Shown: in pieces, positions 21,380 to 32,911 of the stretch
Layout of the letters: each line of letters starts with the position of its first letter
Numbering within the stretch: the stretch's first letter is position 1
From: Rhodotorula mucilaginosa
Lineage: Eukaryota; Basidiomycota; Microbotryomycetes; Sporidiobolales; Sporidiobolaceae
Assembly (NCBI GenBank): GCA_034406715.1
Contig: CP137868.1
Coordinates: 868,001 to 932,000 of the forward strand
Direction: 5' to 3'
DNA: 64,000 nt
Made by a program: the position numbers and the translations under genes
Notes under the pieces: model-generated
Databases searched by the model: none
Told to the model about the DNA's origin: nothing
What the model saw: only the letters and a program-made list of their open reading frames with translations

Positions 21380-24300
21380 CAGCGAGTCAAGGGAGCCCAT
21401 ACGACCCGTATGCTCCCGCGCCGGCCTCGCCGCGTGTGCAGCAAGCCAGTTCGGCGAGTCCGAACCTGAACCAGAACCAGAACGGCTACTCGCCGCCACC
21501 TGCGCAACAGCAGTTCACTTCGTTCGCCGCCGCTTACGATTCGCCCGCTTCGCAAGCTCAACAGCCTTACGACCCGTATGCACCTCAACAGCAGCAGTCG
21601 CAGCAGCAGCCACAGTCGCAACAGTCGCAACAACCGCCACGGCAAGCGCAGGCTCCGCCGCGGCAGATTCGTGAGCCCGGTCGAGCTCGCGCGACGAGCG
21701 ACGCCTACGCCACTTCGAGTGAAGCGGCCGATGACCCGTATGCTCCGCGCCAAGCGCGCTCACCCGCGACGCGCCGCCCTACGGTTTCTCGTCCGGCCGC
21801 CGCGCTCAGTCCGAACCTTACCGGCTCGCCTGCCATGAGTGCGATCGACCCGACCCCGGAATCGCTCCCGACTGCAGCGCCGCCAGCGCGAGTCAGTCCA
21901 GCGACTGCGACCGCCGCAGCGACCTCGTCTGGTCCCGTTCCTCCGCCTCCGCGAGCGTCTCCTGCGCCGGCAGGCCCTCCGCCTCGCAGCGGACAAGCCA
22001 ACTTTCCCGCTCCGCCTCGGTCCACGGCGTCGGTCGCGGCAAGCTCGCCTCAGTCCGAGAGCGGGATGAGTTTCGCCTCGCCATCGCCTCGCCCTGCGCA
22101 GCTCCCGCCTCCGCAAAAGCAACTGCAGCAAGCTCCGGCGCCTTCTTCCGCCGGTGCAGCTTTCGACATTCCCCCTCTCAGGCAATCGACCGACGGTCGC
22201 GGTGGAGCTGCCTCGCGACCGAACCGCGCTCAACAGCAAAATGTTCCGGCCGCGCCTCCTTCGACGGCGTCTCAGGACCTCCAGCAGGGCCCGCCGCGCC
22301 GCAACGGATACGCCCCTCCGCCGGCCGCTGCAGCTCCTCGCGATGCCTACGCGCCGTCGCCTCAACAAGCTGTCCAGCCTCCTCAACAACGCAAGCCTGC
22401 CGCCGGTGGACTGCAACCGCCGGCTCGGCGTGCCCCGCATCAGCGCGGAGCTTCGGCTTTCGCGGGAGACTCCCCGTACGGCGCGCCGCCGCAAGGACCG
22501 CCGACGAACTCTTACGAGCCGCCACAGTCGGTTGAGGAGATCAAAGAAGAGGAGGAGGAGGAAGGGATGCTGGAGCAGAATGCCGAGCCGGAACGGCCCG
22601 AGGAGTACATGCCGAGCTGGATGCAGGCGACTGCGACGGCACCGCCGCCGGCCGCGCCGTGTAAGTTGAGCAGATCCGCGCGAGAGCGCCGTCACGTCGC
22701 TGACCGTCTTTGCCTTTGCTTAGATTCGCCGCCCACCCAGACTTCGGCTCGTCCGCGACCGAATGAACGGCAGGCTCCGCAAGCTGGTCCGATCTCGCCG
22801 CAGATCGAACAGGAGCCTCCGAAGAGGAGCCTGCGCGGACCGCCCAAGCTCGATGGCGCAGATGCGCTCACCTCGGGGATGCAGGGCATGAACTTGAGTG
22901 ACCGCAAGTCGCCGGTCGGTCCGCCGCCACCGCGTGCCGCTGCTCCTGCTTCCGGACCACCTCCGTCGCGGACGACTGCTCAATCGGCTGCCCCTCCTCC
23001 GCCGCGCGGTCCCGCTTCATCGGGCGCTGCTGGGCCTCCGCGGCGAGTCGCCGAACCTCAACGCCAACCGGACCGAAGCGGACCGCTCTCGCCGAGAGAC
23101 GAAGCGCCATCCTTCCAGCAGCAGCAGCAGCGACGCTCTCCCGCTACTTCCCAGCAGCGATCGCAGTACCAGCCGGAGCAGGAACAGCAACAGCAGTACG
23201 CGCCACCTGCGCAGCAGCAAGAGCGCCATCATCCCGCTACACCCGACCGGAATGCTGTTCCGCAGCTCCACTTCGAAGCTCCCAGCCCGAATGAGCCACC
23301 GAGCGTCGACTCTCGAGCCGCAGATCGCGCAGAGCGATACGGTTACGCGAGCAACGGTCGTAGTACGCCTGTGCCGATGGCAGGGATCGAAGAGACGCCG
23401 GAACCGCAGGAGCACGAGCACGACGATTACTTCGGAGGCAGTGCCGCCGAGTCGGGAGTCAATCCGCAGTACGCGCCTATGAGCGAAGACGGCCACATGA
23501 CTGGTCCGACTACGCCTAGCTCTAATTACGGTGGCGATTGGAAGGCGGACAGCCAGCAGCGTGGCGGTTACGACTACATCAAGCAGGAGCACCAGTATGG
23601 CGAACAGCAAGACCCGTATGCTCCGCAAGCATCTGACCCTCAAGGGCAAGATGCGTACGCGCCGCCACGGGACTATCCTACGCGTGAAGGGAGTCGTACG
23701 CCGTCGGCGCCGCAGCCGCCGCGAACGCTGTACGCATCCCCGCAGTCGCGAGCGCAGCCGACCCGGCCAGGCGTTCGCCAAGTTCCTCCTGCGCAACGCG
23801 AACCTCAGTCCGCTGCAAACGCCTACTCGCCATATGCTCCGCAAGCCGGTCAGCATGGTCAGCCTGCGCGCCAGCAGCACGAGGACAAGAAACCGTACGA
23901 TCCCTACGCAGCACCGACTGCCGCCCCGACAACCGAAGCCGGTCCGGTTGCCGATCTCGGTTTGGAGCGCCGGCCCGCCCCGGTCGTCTCGTTCGGCTTT
24001 GGCGGGCGAATGCTGCTCGTCTTCCCGCGAGGCGGTCAACCGTCCTACGGCATCGACGCGGCCAACCCTTACGGAGCACCTGCAGCAGCGGCGCAGGCAC
24101 CCTCGTCTCCGTCGACGGTGCATGTGCGTAAGCTCGACGATCTTGTGCCGCAAGCGAGCGAAGGCGCCCCCTTCCCCGGGCCGATCTTCCTCGACGGCGG
24201 AAAGGCCAACTCGAACAAGAAGCGCAAGGAAGCCTTGTCCTGGCTTTCGCAGCGCATTGCCGAGCTCGAGCAGGAAGTTTCGTACGCGCGCGGAGCACCG

Positions 24301-27298
24301 ACCACTGGTTTTGGCAGCGAGCATGCGGAGGAGAGGCGAACGAAGGCGGAATCTCGTCTTCTCCTCGTGAAGCTGCTCAAGGTCATGCTCGAAAACGAGG
24401 GCAAAATCGTCGGCTCGTAAGTCTGCTGGGTCGTTCCCCCGCGTTTTCGAGTCCAAGTAGAGAACTGACTTTGCACTCGACAGGCCGCAAATCGACGAGG
24501 CGGTCCGCGCGATCTTGAGCCCCAACGCGGTTGCTGGTGCAACAGACGCGATCGCGCTTCCGACTGCCGATCAGCTCGCAGCCGCAGCAACTTCTCGACC
24601 GGCGGGCTCCGCGTCGCCCTTCGTGACCTATGGAGTCGCAGCCGCCGACCTCGACCAGATGACGGCTTACCTCCTTCAAGGCGACCGCCGCGAAGCCGTC
24701 CGCTACGCCGTGGAACATTCGATGTGGGCGCATGCGTTCATCATCGCCAGCTGCGTCGACACCGACTGCTGGAAGGACGTCACCAACGAATTCCTCCAAG
24801 CCGAACTCATGCCCTCGAGCGATCACACCGGTCCTGGTGCCGAAGGTCGAGAAGCTCTTCGCGTGGCGTACGGGATGTTTGCAGGCCTCGGCGACGAGTC
24901 GAGTAAGCTCCGCAACCTCTGTCTGGTGACTAGCATGCTTGCTGATCTGATCAACCCGGTTCAACAGTCCAACAGCTGATCCCGCCGCAATCGTTGGGTC
25001 CGGAAGGCCGAGCGCAGGAGAGCTCTTCTCCCATGTCTCGCACTGGGTCGCGAACGGGTGCGAACGGTCGCATGTCGCAACAAGCACTCGACAAGTGGCA
25101 AGAGACAGTCGGCATGATCGTTGCCAACCGGACTGCCGGCGATTCCGCCGCGTTGACTTCGCTTGGTGACGCTCTCCTCGCGAATGGCCGTATCGACGCC
25201 GCGCACGTTTGGTGAGTCTACAGAGGTCCGCCCATCATCAAAATTGTCCGATCACTGACGGACGCGTCCTTCGCAGCTATCTCCTGTCGCCGCAAACGTC
25301 GTTCGCTGGTGGCATGGGCATGCCGAACTCGCGCATCATTCTCCTCGGCTCGATTCCGTTCGCTTCGGAGACTGCCATCGACCTCGAGAGCGTCAAGCTC
25401 ACCGAGTTGCTCGAGTATGCGCTCTCGCTCGTCCCGGTACTGAAAGGTCACGAAGCCTTCATCGGCCTTCCTCATCTCCAAGCGTTCCGTCTCTACCACG
25501 CCGCGACTCTTGCCGACGCGGGCGATGTATCCCGAGCGCACAAGTGAGTTTCACACCGAGCTCAAAGTGTAGATCGTCTATCGCTTACCGCTTTCATCCG
25601 GATCCAGGTATACGGAAGCGATCGTCAATACGCTCAAATTGGCGACCAAGCCGTCGCCGTTCTACCACCCTCGCCTCGTCGCGCAGATCAAGACGTTGAC
25701 TGAGCGACTTGGCTCCGCACCGGGACAGAAGGAGACGGGGTCTTGGCTCACGCGCAAGGTGCCGCGCCCGACGGTCAATTCTCTCTGGTCGACCTTCGAA
25801 GGCGGGTTCAACAAGTTCGTCGCAGGCGAGGGCGAGCCGACGCCTCAACAGCTCGCAGCGAAAGCCGAAGTCGCCCAGCAGACGAACGGCGCTGCCGTCG
25901 GCGCCTTCTCGCACTTCAGCTCGATCGCTCCGAACGGCACGGGCGGCCTCATCTCGCGTACACAGTCCTCGACGGACCTCCCCAGCAGCGAATACTTGCA
26001 GCCTGCCCTGCCGGTTCGTCCATCCTCTGCGACCCGGCCGACTTCGCCGCTCGCTGCGCCTACAATCTCGCCGTCGGCGCCGAATCCGCAGCATCATCAG
26101 TCTCCTGGCCCGCCGCCGGTCAAGCGCGCGTCTTTTAAGACGCATCACGCTCGCTCGTCATCTCTTGGTGCCTTTGCCGGATACGACTACAGCCCCCAGG
26201 CGCCTCCTCCCTGGCAATCCTACACGCCGCCGTCGCTCCCGAATCGCGCCCGCAGCAACGACGGACAAGACGGACAGCCCACGTCGCCGCGAGGACCTCC
26301 GAGCGCACGCCGTCCCCAGTTCGCCGCTGTCGAGGAGCGCTTGCACGAAGACGAGTCGGGTTTCATCTCGCCGATGGCGCACCTGACCCCGTCCGTGTCG
26401 CCGTCGCCAGCTTCGGGTCGGCAAAACGTCGATCAGTCGCAGACGCACCGTCGCATGACGACGGCGGAAGAGTTGGCCGATCTCGGCATCGGGAACAGCA
26501 AATCGAAGAAACCCGCGTTCGACACGCTCGAAGAGGAGCTCGAGGCCGAGGAGGGCGGCATGCCTCCGCCCAAAAAGCAGCCCGCCGAGTCTGCTGGTGC
26601 TCCTCTCGGCAACGACAACAAACCGGACCTCCAGTCCGGCTCCAAGCAGGACGAGAAGCCGACTATCAAGCCTTCGAAGAGCTGGCTCGGAGGCTGGTTC
26701 AAGCGTGAGGCGAGTCCGGCCAACACGCCTGGACCGGTACGAGCCAACCTCGGCGAACAGAGCGGGTTCCACTACGACAAGAACCTCGGCCGATGGGTCA
26801 ACAAAGCTGGCAAGGTGAGGTGCTGACGCTTTGTGTGGAGTGTGACCCGCCAACGGAAGCGCTGACAATCCTGGCTTTCCGCACGCACAGGGTCCCGACG
26901 AGGCGCCGTCGCCGGTCATTCCGCCTCCGCGAGCGTCGACTGCGTCACCGAGTCGTGCCATGCGCTCCGAGCCGTCTCGCTTCATGAGCGAAGCGCCACC
27001 GCCGGTTCCGCCGATGCCGACGCGCTCGCAGACGGGTCCGATGCCCCCGCTCAGTCGGTCTGCTACGATGGCCGACCTGCGGAGCGATGGTCGTCCGCCG
27101 TCGGCGGCGAGCAACCCGACGCGTCCGCCTTCGGCGGGTGGCTTGCCTCCGCGCATGAGCGGCACGCCGACCGAGGGCCTTAGCCGCCCTTCGAGTGGCC
27201 GCGGCAAGAAGCCCAAGGTGAGAGAGCTCGCCCTTCGTGATCCGGGTCTCTGCTCACACATTGCATCCCCTTCGCAGTACGTTGTGGTTCCGCCCTAG
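20131..27298 (+). CDS. SEC16: COPII coat scaffold SEC16, 2235 aa
   Basis: Sec16 marks ER exit sites and organises COPII assembly with Sec23/24, Sec13/31 and Sar1. Eight exons close in phase: 20131-22660, 22724-24416, 24484-24902, 24968-25211, 25277-25543, 25608-26814, 26891-27217 and 27278-27298. The N-terminal 1200 residues are Gln/Tyr/Pro-rich with recurring DPYA motifs, a run of 14 Gln and two copies of a GWI(Y/F)D...SYLPDP module. The conserved central domain begins near 'FLDGGKANSNKKRKEALSWL' and includes 'LLLVKLLKVMLENEGKIVGS', 'YLLQGDRREAVRYAVEHSMW', 'AHAFIIASCVD', 'QQLIPPQSLGPEG' and 'KLTELLEYALSL'. The C-terminal tail has 'SWLGGWFKRE' and 'YDKNLGRWVNK', both typical of Sec16. Size equals yeast Sec16 (about 2200 aa). 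Confidence 0.95.
20578..20924 (+). repeat. duplicated GWIxD-SYLPDP module in SEC16
   Basis: Residues from about 150 and from about 241 carry the same module: PxYPGWI(Y/F)D, then (A/S)ASNSYLPDP, then (D/N)YQG, differing at only a few positions. The copies are 273 bases apart start to start, and the spacer is unrelated Gln/Ala-rich sequence. Confidence 0.9.
21337..21378 (+). repeat. CAG trinucleotide run, 14 Gln codons
   Basis: Fourteen uninterrupted CAG codons in frame in SEC16, likely length-variable between strains. Confidence 0.95.
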
Positions 27299-27586
27299 AC
27301 GGTCTAGACTGGCTAGTCCAATGAGAAGAAAAGGTTCCGTCTGAATGAGCCGCTCCGGTCTTTGCGAGTTTCCATTCTCCCCTTTCCCGTCCGTCTGTCT
27401 TTTTTCCCCTGTTTGCAACTTTCGTACCTTTGGAACAAGTGTGTCGGCTTCCACGAGAGCAGCAAGATGGAAGAGATCTGGTCGGCCGACACTCGGACTT
27501 GCTCTCGAGCCGTCGAACGATGAACTCGTCTTTGGCTGCTGCCGTTCACACACCTCGCTCGAAGCGGGAAAGAGCACTGGACGAGG

Positions 27587-29452
27587 ATGGCTACAGCGAC
27601 CAAGACTTCGCCGGCAACCGTCTCGAACGCAGATACGCTCGCCCTCGTCTTGTCCATCTCCCCACTCGCCGTCATCTGGTCAAACAAAGGTCAGCTTCCG
27701 GCCCTAGTGTAGCGTGCAGGACGGTACTGACAGTCTGATCTTCCTACAGCTCGCCTCGGTCTCGATGCTCTCCACATTCTGCTCGGGCAGATCGCGCTGC
27801 TGCTCATCCTCCGCCAACTCCTCGACGTCCTCCCGAAGAGGTTCGCCCGCTCGAGGACACCAAGACCTGCGACACAGATCCCGGCGCCGATACAACCGCA
27901 GTCGATTCGAGCGGCTCCCGATGAAGCGACAGTCAATCCGGTGACGGTGAGCCGGCCGACTGCTCAGGTCCGGCGAAAAGTCCCGAGGCAAAGGAGGGCG
28001 GCGCCCATCATTCGCCAGGCCCCTTTGCCGCCACCTGCATTCCCCGCTGAGCGGCTAGACGAGGTGAGTATGCCGACTGCTTGCAAGGGGAAGGAGCCAA
28101 CAGCTCAAGATCTCCTCACCCAGGTCGTCGCCAACTTTTTGAACATTACCGAGCCGGGCTACCTCGGCCTCGTGCCGGCCGAACCGACGAGTCGAATCCC
28201 AGCTGCGACCCTGTCGTCCTGGAAGCGCACGTACAAGGGGGAGACGGTCGAAGTCTTGCAGCACCCGACGATCGCGTCTCTCTATGCGATCTGCGCCACC
28301 TTTGCCGACTTGCCGCTCGCAAAGCTGTTCCAGGCTCTGCAGGATATCAACAACCGCCCGAAATGGGACAGCATGTGCGCGGGAGCGCGCGAGGTCGAGC
28401 GCTTCGAGGTCGCCGGGCGGCGAGGGAACGTCTTGTGAGTCGAAGGCCACAATGACGACGACGATCAGATGAAAAAAAATGGCTCTGACCTTGCACAACT
28501 ACAGGACGATGCAGATGAAGGGGATGCCACTCGTTAAAGCGAAAGACCTGGTCCTGCTTTCGGTCGCCGGCACTCTTCCTGCGGCGGAAGCAGATCCCGC
28601 TGGCAAGCGGCGCATCTTTGCTGCGTCGACCTCGGTCGATCACCCAGAGTGCCCCGTCACCTCGGCGTACAATCGCATGTCGCTCAGCATCTCGGGGTTC
28701 GTCATCGAGGAGACGGATCTCGGCAGCCGCATCATCCAAATCACAGACTTGTCCGGTCTCGGCTGTGAGCATTTTCTTCTCTAGCACCCTTTCCCGGCGC
28801 ACCGTTCTGATCTCGCCGCATGCCTCCGCCAGCCTGGGTCCCGTCCGCCGTGTTCCGGACCATCACCGAATCGATGCTGCCGAAAAGTCTGGCCAAGCTC
28901 GGAGCTGCTGCGGCGGCCATCGTCGACCTCCCCGTCGATTTCCCGCCGCCGGTCCTCGGCTCGACGCTCGACGCAGATCCAGAAGAGAAGGCGCTCGAGT
29001 TGCCCGAGTCTGAGAACGACTTGGAAGAGTACGACGAAGAGTTCGATGAGGAAGGCGAGGAGGAGGAGGAGGAGGACAGTCCAGCAGACCCGTTCGCCGA
29101 CGCCCCGTTTGCCTCTTCGAACGAAGACAAAGTCGCTCTCGCGCCTTCCATCTCTCGAGACTTGCACGCCCTCCTGACTCAACTCCGTTCGCTCTCGACC
29201 CGGCTCTCGACGCTCGAATCGATCGTCGAGACTCCCGATCGCGGCGGCGCGGGGTGGAAGTGGTACGCGCCGTTCGCACGACCGCAACCCCGACGGACGC
29301 AGGAACGGATCGCAGGCACCGAAGTCATGACTGGGACGGGGGGCGGTGGTGGGATCAGCTTGAGCGCGATCTTGACCATGGGCAGCTTGAGTGCCGCGGC
29401 TGCTGCTGTCGGTGTCGCCGCCGTGGCGGCATGGGGCCGGCATCGCCGGTAA
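27587..29452 (+). CDS. membrane-anchored START-domain lipid-transfer protein, about 555 aa
   Basis: Exons 27587-27689, 27750-28434, 28505-28764 and 28833-29452 close in phase. A hydrophobic pair near the N-terminus ('LALVLSISPLAVIW' and 'HILLGQIALLLIL') is followed by a basic linker. A START fold follows at about residues 160-370, with 'LFQALQDINNRPKWDSM', 'MKGMPLVKAKDLVLLSV', 'SISGFVIEETDLGSRIIQI' and 'TDLSGLG'. These match the strand order of START proteins (rpkWD, RDlv, SGfvi, DlsG). After the domain come an acidic Glu run, a short coiled segment 'LLTQLRSLSTRLSTLESIV' and a C-terminal hydrophobic helix 'LSAAAAAVGVAAVAAW' before GRHRR. Inferred role: lipid binding and transfer at a membrane or contact site. 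The ligand is unknown. Confidence 0.78.
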
Positions 29453-29729
29453 CAGTGGTCGTCCTGCAGTCTTTTTTCGGGCGCAAGGAGAAGGTTCGCT
29501 TGGACGGACCGATGAGGGCCCCCTCTCCGACTTTGTACATCCTAAGTCTCGCTTCGAACGGCTTCTCTTGTTGTTGTCGCTGTAAACGCTTGCTCTCTCC
29601 GCTCACATTGCAAAACTCCTCGAGAGCGGAATCACTGAATATGTTGCTCTTCCGGTTGCGACAAATTGTTACGACAGCCTTGCGTGTCAAGTCTTCTAAC
29701 AAGCGACCCTGTTCCCCTTTTCCCTGCGA

Positions 29730-31667
29730 TCAGGACAGTCTCGTCCTGCCGAGCGCCTTTGAGATCCGAGCTTCCTCATCCTCGCTATCGTCGTCATCGT
29801 CGAGCTCGTCCTCTCCGCCTTCATCTTCTTCCTCTTCCTCCTCGGCAGCCTGTTCCCGATCCGACTCGTCCATCTCGTCCTCATCGAGTCCGGTCCCTCC
29901 CCTCCCTCTCCCGTTCCGAGTCGAGCGGAGACCGCTACTCGCGCCGTCGCCGAGCGAGATCAACCGCTCGTTGATGAGGAGGGCGCGCTCGATGCGCTGG
30001 GAGCGCAGTTCGATCACTTCGGGGGACGAGGTGTTGTCGAGGTGTTCGAGGTCGCAGTAGGTCGCTTCGAGCTGTCGGGACCCGTAGGCAGTGTCAACCA
30101 AGGAGTCACTTTCTCGGGCAGAAGCCATCATGCTCACCCTCCGCAGGACGCGCAGTTCGAGTCGCCGTCTCCGGGCCGACGCAGGAGCGCGCAGAATGGA
30201 AGCGTACGCGTTCTCAAACAGGGCGGCGGCTGCGATGGAAGGAGACACAGAGTCAGCCTTCCTGGTGCCGTCGAGAAGAAGTCCGAGAAGGAGAGAGTAG
30301 GACGCACCGCGGATGAGAACCTGGCGAGTCTCTCGGACGAGGTCATTCTCCGGGACGGGCACCCCCTCTTCCTCTTCTTCGTCATCGTCGTCCTGTTCCA
30401 TCGCTCGCCCCGAGCCGTCCGTCCCAGCCCTCGCTTGCTGTTCCCTGCGCCTCCGCTCGGCCTGGAAGCCTTCGCGCGTCCTGCCGAGGTAGAGTGCGCC
30501 GACGGCGTCGAGCATGACCCTCCCGAGCCAGAGGAGGACGTTTCCCTGCCTCATCTCATAGGGGGCCATCCTCCTCGCCGTCTTTTCGAGCACGCGCTTG
30601 ATCCGAGTCCGCTCGTGCGGCGAGATGTGCGACCGTTGCAGGTTGGCGGCTTCGGCGCTCGCGACGTCGACGAGGCGGTTCGCCGACAGCGAGGCCGACA
30701 CGAACTGGACGTCGGCGATGTGGGTCGCCCATTCGAGGCGGAGTTTCCAGGCTGCGGGCGAGGTCGTGTACGGGACGAGGGCCGAGAGGACGTCGCGCAA
30801 GAGGCGGGCGTTGCCGAGGACGGTCGACGCGTCGGCGAGGGAAGCGTTGCCGCCAGTAGCCTCGTCGGACGGGCCCGTTGCCGAAGCGGTCGAATGTGGG
30901 TCGACGGGCGTGAACAGGGCCTGGACGTTTCTCCGGCATGCGAGGTCGATCAGTTCGGCGAGTTGGTGCTCCTCCTCCTGCTCGTCGTCGTTATCGTCTC
31001 TGCTCTGGTCCTCTCGCTCGGAGGAGCGGCGTGCCTGTATGGACATTGCCTTGGCGAGTGCGAGGATAGTCTGCACGCGTGCGAGTTCGGCGACGAGTTC
31101 TGCGCCCCACGCGGGTACGAGAGGGAACCCGTCTACGCTGGCATGATGGCGGTTCGGGTCGTTCGGGCGGGTCACGCTGGGCGTGTGAGCGAGTTGCGGA
31201 GGCTCGTTGGGGAACCACGGTGCGAGAGAGGCGGCGAGCTGGAGGTGGTCGAGAGCGGCTTGGAGGCGGAGCGGGAGGAGCTGATCGGACTGGACGAGTT
31301 GGGCGCGGCGAGCGGTGGCCCACCCGAGGCAGAAGGCGGCTCGGCTGCGGTGCTCCTCGAGGCGCGTGCTGTGCTGCTGCTTGTTCGGTTCGAGTGCTTG
31401 CTCGGCGGCTTCCATCACTTGATCGAGCAAGCGAGACGCCCGATCGACGAGCGCACCCCGAGCGTCCGCGTCTGCAGCGTCGGGCTGCTTGAGGGCAGGC
31501 GACTGCAGCAGTGCATCTGCCTGCTGCTTCAGGCTGACTGCTCGCTCCAGCTCGTGCGCGAGTGCGCCGTGGGCCGACGTGGTGCCGCCGTTCGGCGTAC
31601 TCGCAGTCGACGTCGGCGGGGCGACAGCATGCGCCAGGCTCGGCGAGGTGTGTGCTGACCCTGACAT
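29730..31667 (-). CDS. unrecognised acidic alpha-helical protein, 645 aa
   Basis: A single uninterrupted frame, which is unusual in this intron-rich window. The start is the ATG at 31667 (MSGSAHTSPS); the frame stays open upstream but without another ATG. The protein is mostly helical with Leu/Ala-rich repeats such as 'RAAFCLGWATARRAQLV' and 'AALDHLQLAASLAPWF', which could be TPR-like, and Glu/Asp runs around residues 220 and 430. It ends in a strongly acidic tail before 'ISKALGRTRLS'. No catalytic motif. I looked for a match to ETT1/Nro1-type acidic TPR proteins but cannot support one. It converges on the START gene (277 bases between stops). Confidence 0.75.
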   Translation of the reverse strand: MSGSAHTSPSLAHAVAPPTSTASTPNGGTTSAHGALAHELERAVSLKQQADALLQSPALKQPDAADADARGALVDRASRLLDQVMEAAEQALEPNKQQHSTRLEEHRSRAAFCLGWATARRAQLVQSDQLLPLRLQAALDHLQLAASLAPWFPNEPPQLAHTPSVTRPNDPNRHHASVDGFPLVPAWGAELVAELARVQTILALAKAMSIQARRSSEREDQSRDDNDDEQEEEHQLAELIDLACRRNVQALFTPVDPHSTASATGPSDEATGGNASLADASTVLGNARLLRDVLSALVPYTTSPAAWKLRLEWATHIADVQFVSASLSANRLVDVASAEAANLQRSHISPHERTRIKRVLEKTARRMAPYEMRQGNVLLWLGRVMLDAVGALYLGRTREGFQAERRRREQQARAGTDGSGRAMEQDDDDEEEEEGVPVPENDLVRETRQVLIRGASYSLLLGLLLDGTRKADSVSPSIAAAALFENAYASILRAPASARRRRLELRVLRRVSMMASARESDSLVDTAYGSRQLEATYCDLEHLDNTSSPEVIELRSQRIERALLINERLISLGDGASSGLRSTRNGRGRGGTGLDEDEMDESDREQAAEEEEEEDEGGEDELDDDDDSEDEEARISKALGRTRLS

Positions 31668-32017
31668 GGTCCTGAGCTGTACGTTGGACCCTGTCGGCTG
31701 AGCGTATGGCCTCGCGGAGACGAGCCCAAGTGGGGGCTCGAAGGGATAACCCCGACTACTAATCAATCCTAATCACTCTCCCTATCTCGCCTTCCCTCCC
31801 TCTCTTCACGACTCCTCTCGGCTGCTAAAAGATGGGCATACATTGCAACATACCCTAAGGATTCAATACTTGCACCTCCTGCTGCATCCGCCGGTCCGGC
31901 CGGCGCTTTCGATCCGCTCATGCCACCTTCTCTTCTTGCCGCTGCTCTGCTCTGAGTCCGGCTACTCTCTATTCATAGCTTGCATCAACGGCGAGGCAGA
32001 CCACGGTGACTATCTGA
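31668..32017. other. intergenic region left of duplication copy 2
   Basis: 350 bases containing the promoter of the minus-strand gene ending at 29730. Similarity to copy 1 of the duplication begins only at about 32018, so this is the insertion flank. No terminal repeats or target-site duplication recognised. Confidence 0.5.
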
Positions 32018-32911
32018 TCAAAGCGACCTTGCCTCGCCCGACTTGGTCCCCTCCGGAGCTGGCACAGAGGCGAACACCTTGCTGCGTCGTCCGGCCGCCG
32101 ACGTCCCCGCCGAGCTCGCGCAGCTCGACAATGCTCCGCTCGCCGGTCCCGGTCCTTCTCGCCCGAGCGACCGCACGTACCGCAAGCGCTTGATCGTCGG
32201 CATCGGGCACTCGCTCGGCGGCGGCGCGACCGCCTTTGCAGCGACCGCTTGCCCCTCCTTGTTCTCCTCCGTCATCTTCCTCGACCCCGTCATCGTCCCG
32301 CCCGTGTTGAAGGAACCTCGAACAATGGTCAACGCGACGGTCGCGGCGCTCAAGCGGCGTGCGACCTGGCAGACGCGACAAGAGGCGAAAGAGTCGTTCT
32401 TGTCCAAGCCGTTCTTTCGCGCGTGGGACTCGGAGGTCCTCGACGGGTATGTGCAGCACGGGTTGCACGAGACGAGTGACGGACAAGTCGCACTTAAGAC
32501 CAAGCCTCACTATGAAGCGGTGCGCCACTCACTCACTCACTAGGTTGAGGCATATTCTCGGCGGCAGTTTTCAAGCTGACCCTTTTTTCTTCGCTCTTTT
32601 TCCTCCGCGCACCCCAGCTCACGTTCATGGACCCGCTCGCTTCCGCTGCGCGACGAGCGTGCGTGCGACTCCAGACCGTGCCATCCACATTGCCCGCACA
32701 CTTTATCTTTGCCGACAAGGGCCGCTCCGTCCTTCAAGAAGACTGGATCGACTACCTCCTCACGCGCGCCCTTCCGCACGCGACTTCCACTCGCGTCGAG
32801 GGTGCAGGTCACCTCGTCGTGCACGAAAAGCCGCGAGAGACGGCTCACTTGATTGTAGACTTTTTGGAGAAGACGTACCCGCCAAGAGCGGGACGAGGAG
32901 CGAAGCTGTAG
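32018..32911 (+). pseudogene. 5'-truncated duplicate of the LPX1-like hydrolase gene
   Basis: This copy keeps the end of exon 3 (to 32519) with the intact 'GHSLGGG' elbow, the following intron with GTGCGC donor and CCCAG acceptor, and the whole last exon (32618-32911) ending in the AKL peroxisomal signal. It lacks exons 1, 2 and the start of exon 3, so the first strand and oxyanion loop are missing. A stop lies in frame shortly upstream of the breakpoint, and the first in-frame ATG is downstream of the nucleophile Ser. The remaining frame has no disabling change that I noticed and protein differences are conservative (for example Ile/Val), so it is either young or still partly constrained. 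Most likely a non-functional fragment carried along with gene B2. Confidence 0.75.

Noticed and set aside
19840-21753. 637-residue open frame antisense to SEC16
   Set aside because: Leu/Arg repeats arising from the reverse complement of CAG-rich coding sequence; SEC16 on the other strand is certain.
23017-24525. 502-residue open frame antisense to SEC16
   Set aside because: Same cause: GC-rich shadow of a strongly supported gene, with no recognisable domain.
28064-28103. Possible 40-base intron in the START gene (GTGAGT ... CAACAG)
   Set aside because: Splicing it breaks the frame, whereas reading through keeps the downstream START sequence in frame.
29254-31658. Plus-strand frames opposite the acidic protein
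   Set aside because: The minus-strand frame is longer, uninterrupted and starts at an ATG; the plus-strand frames are shadows.
31668-32020. Terminal repeats or transposase that would mark the duplication as mobile
   Set aside because: No inverted or direct terminal repeats and no transposase seen at either edge; it looks like an ordinary segmental duplication.
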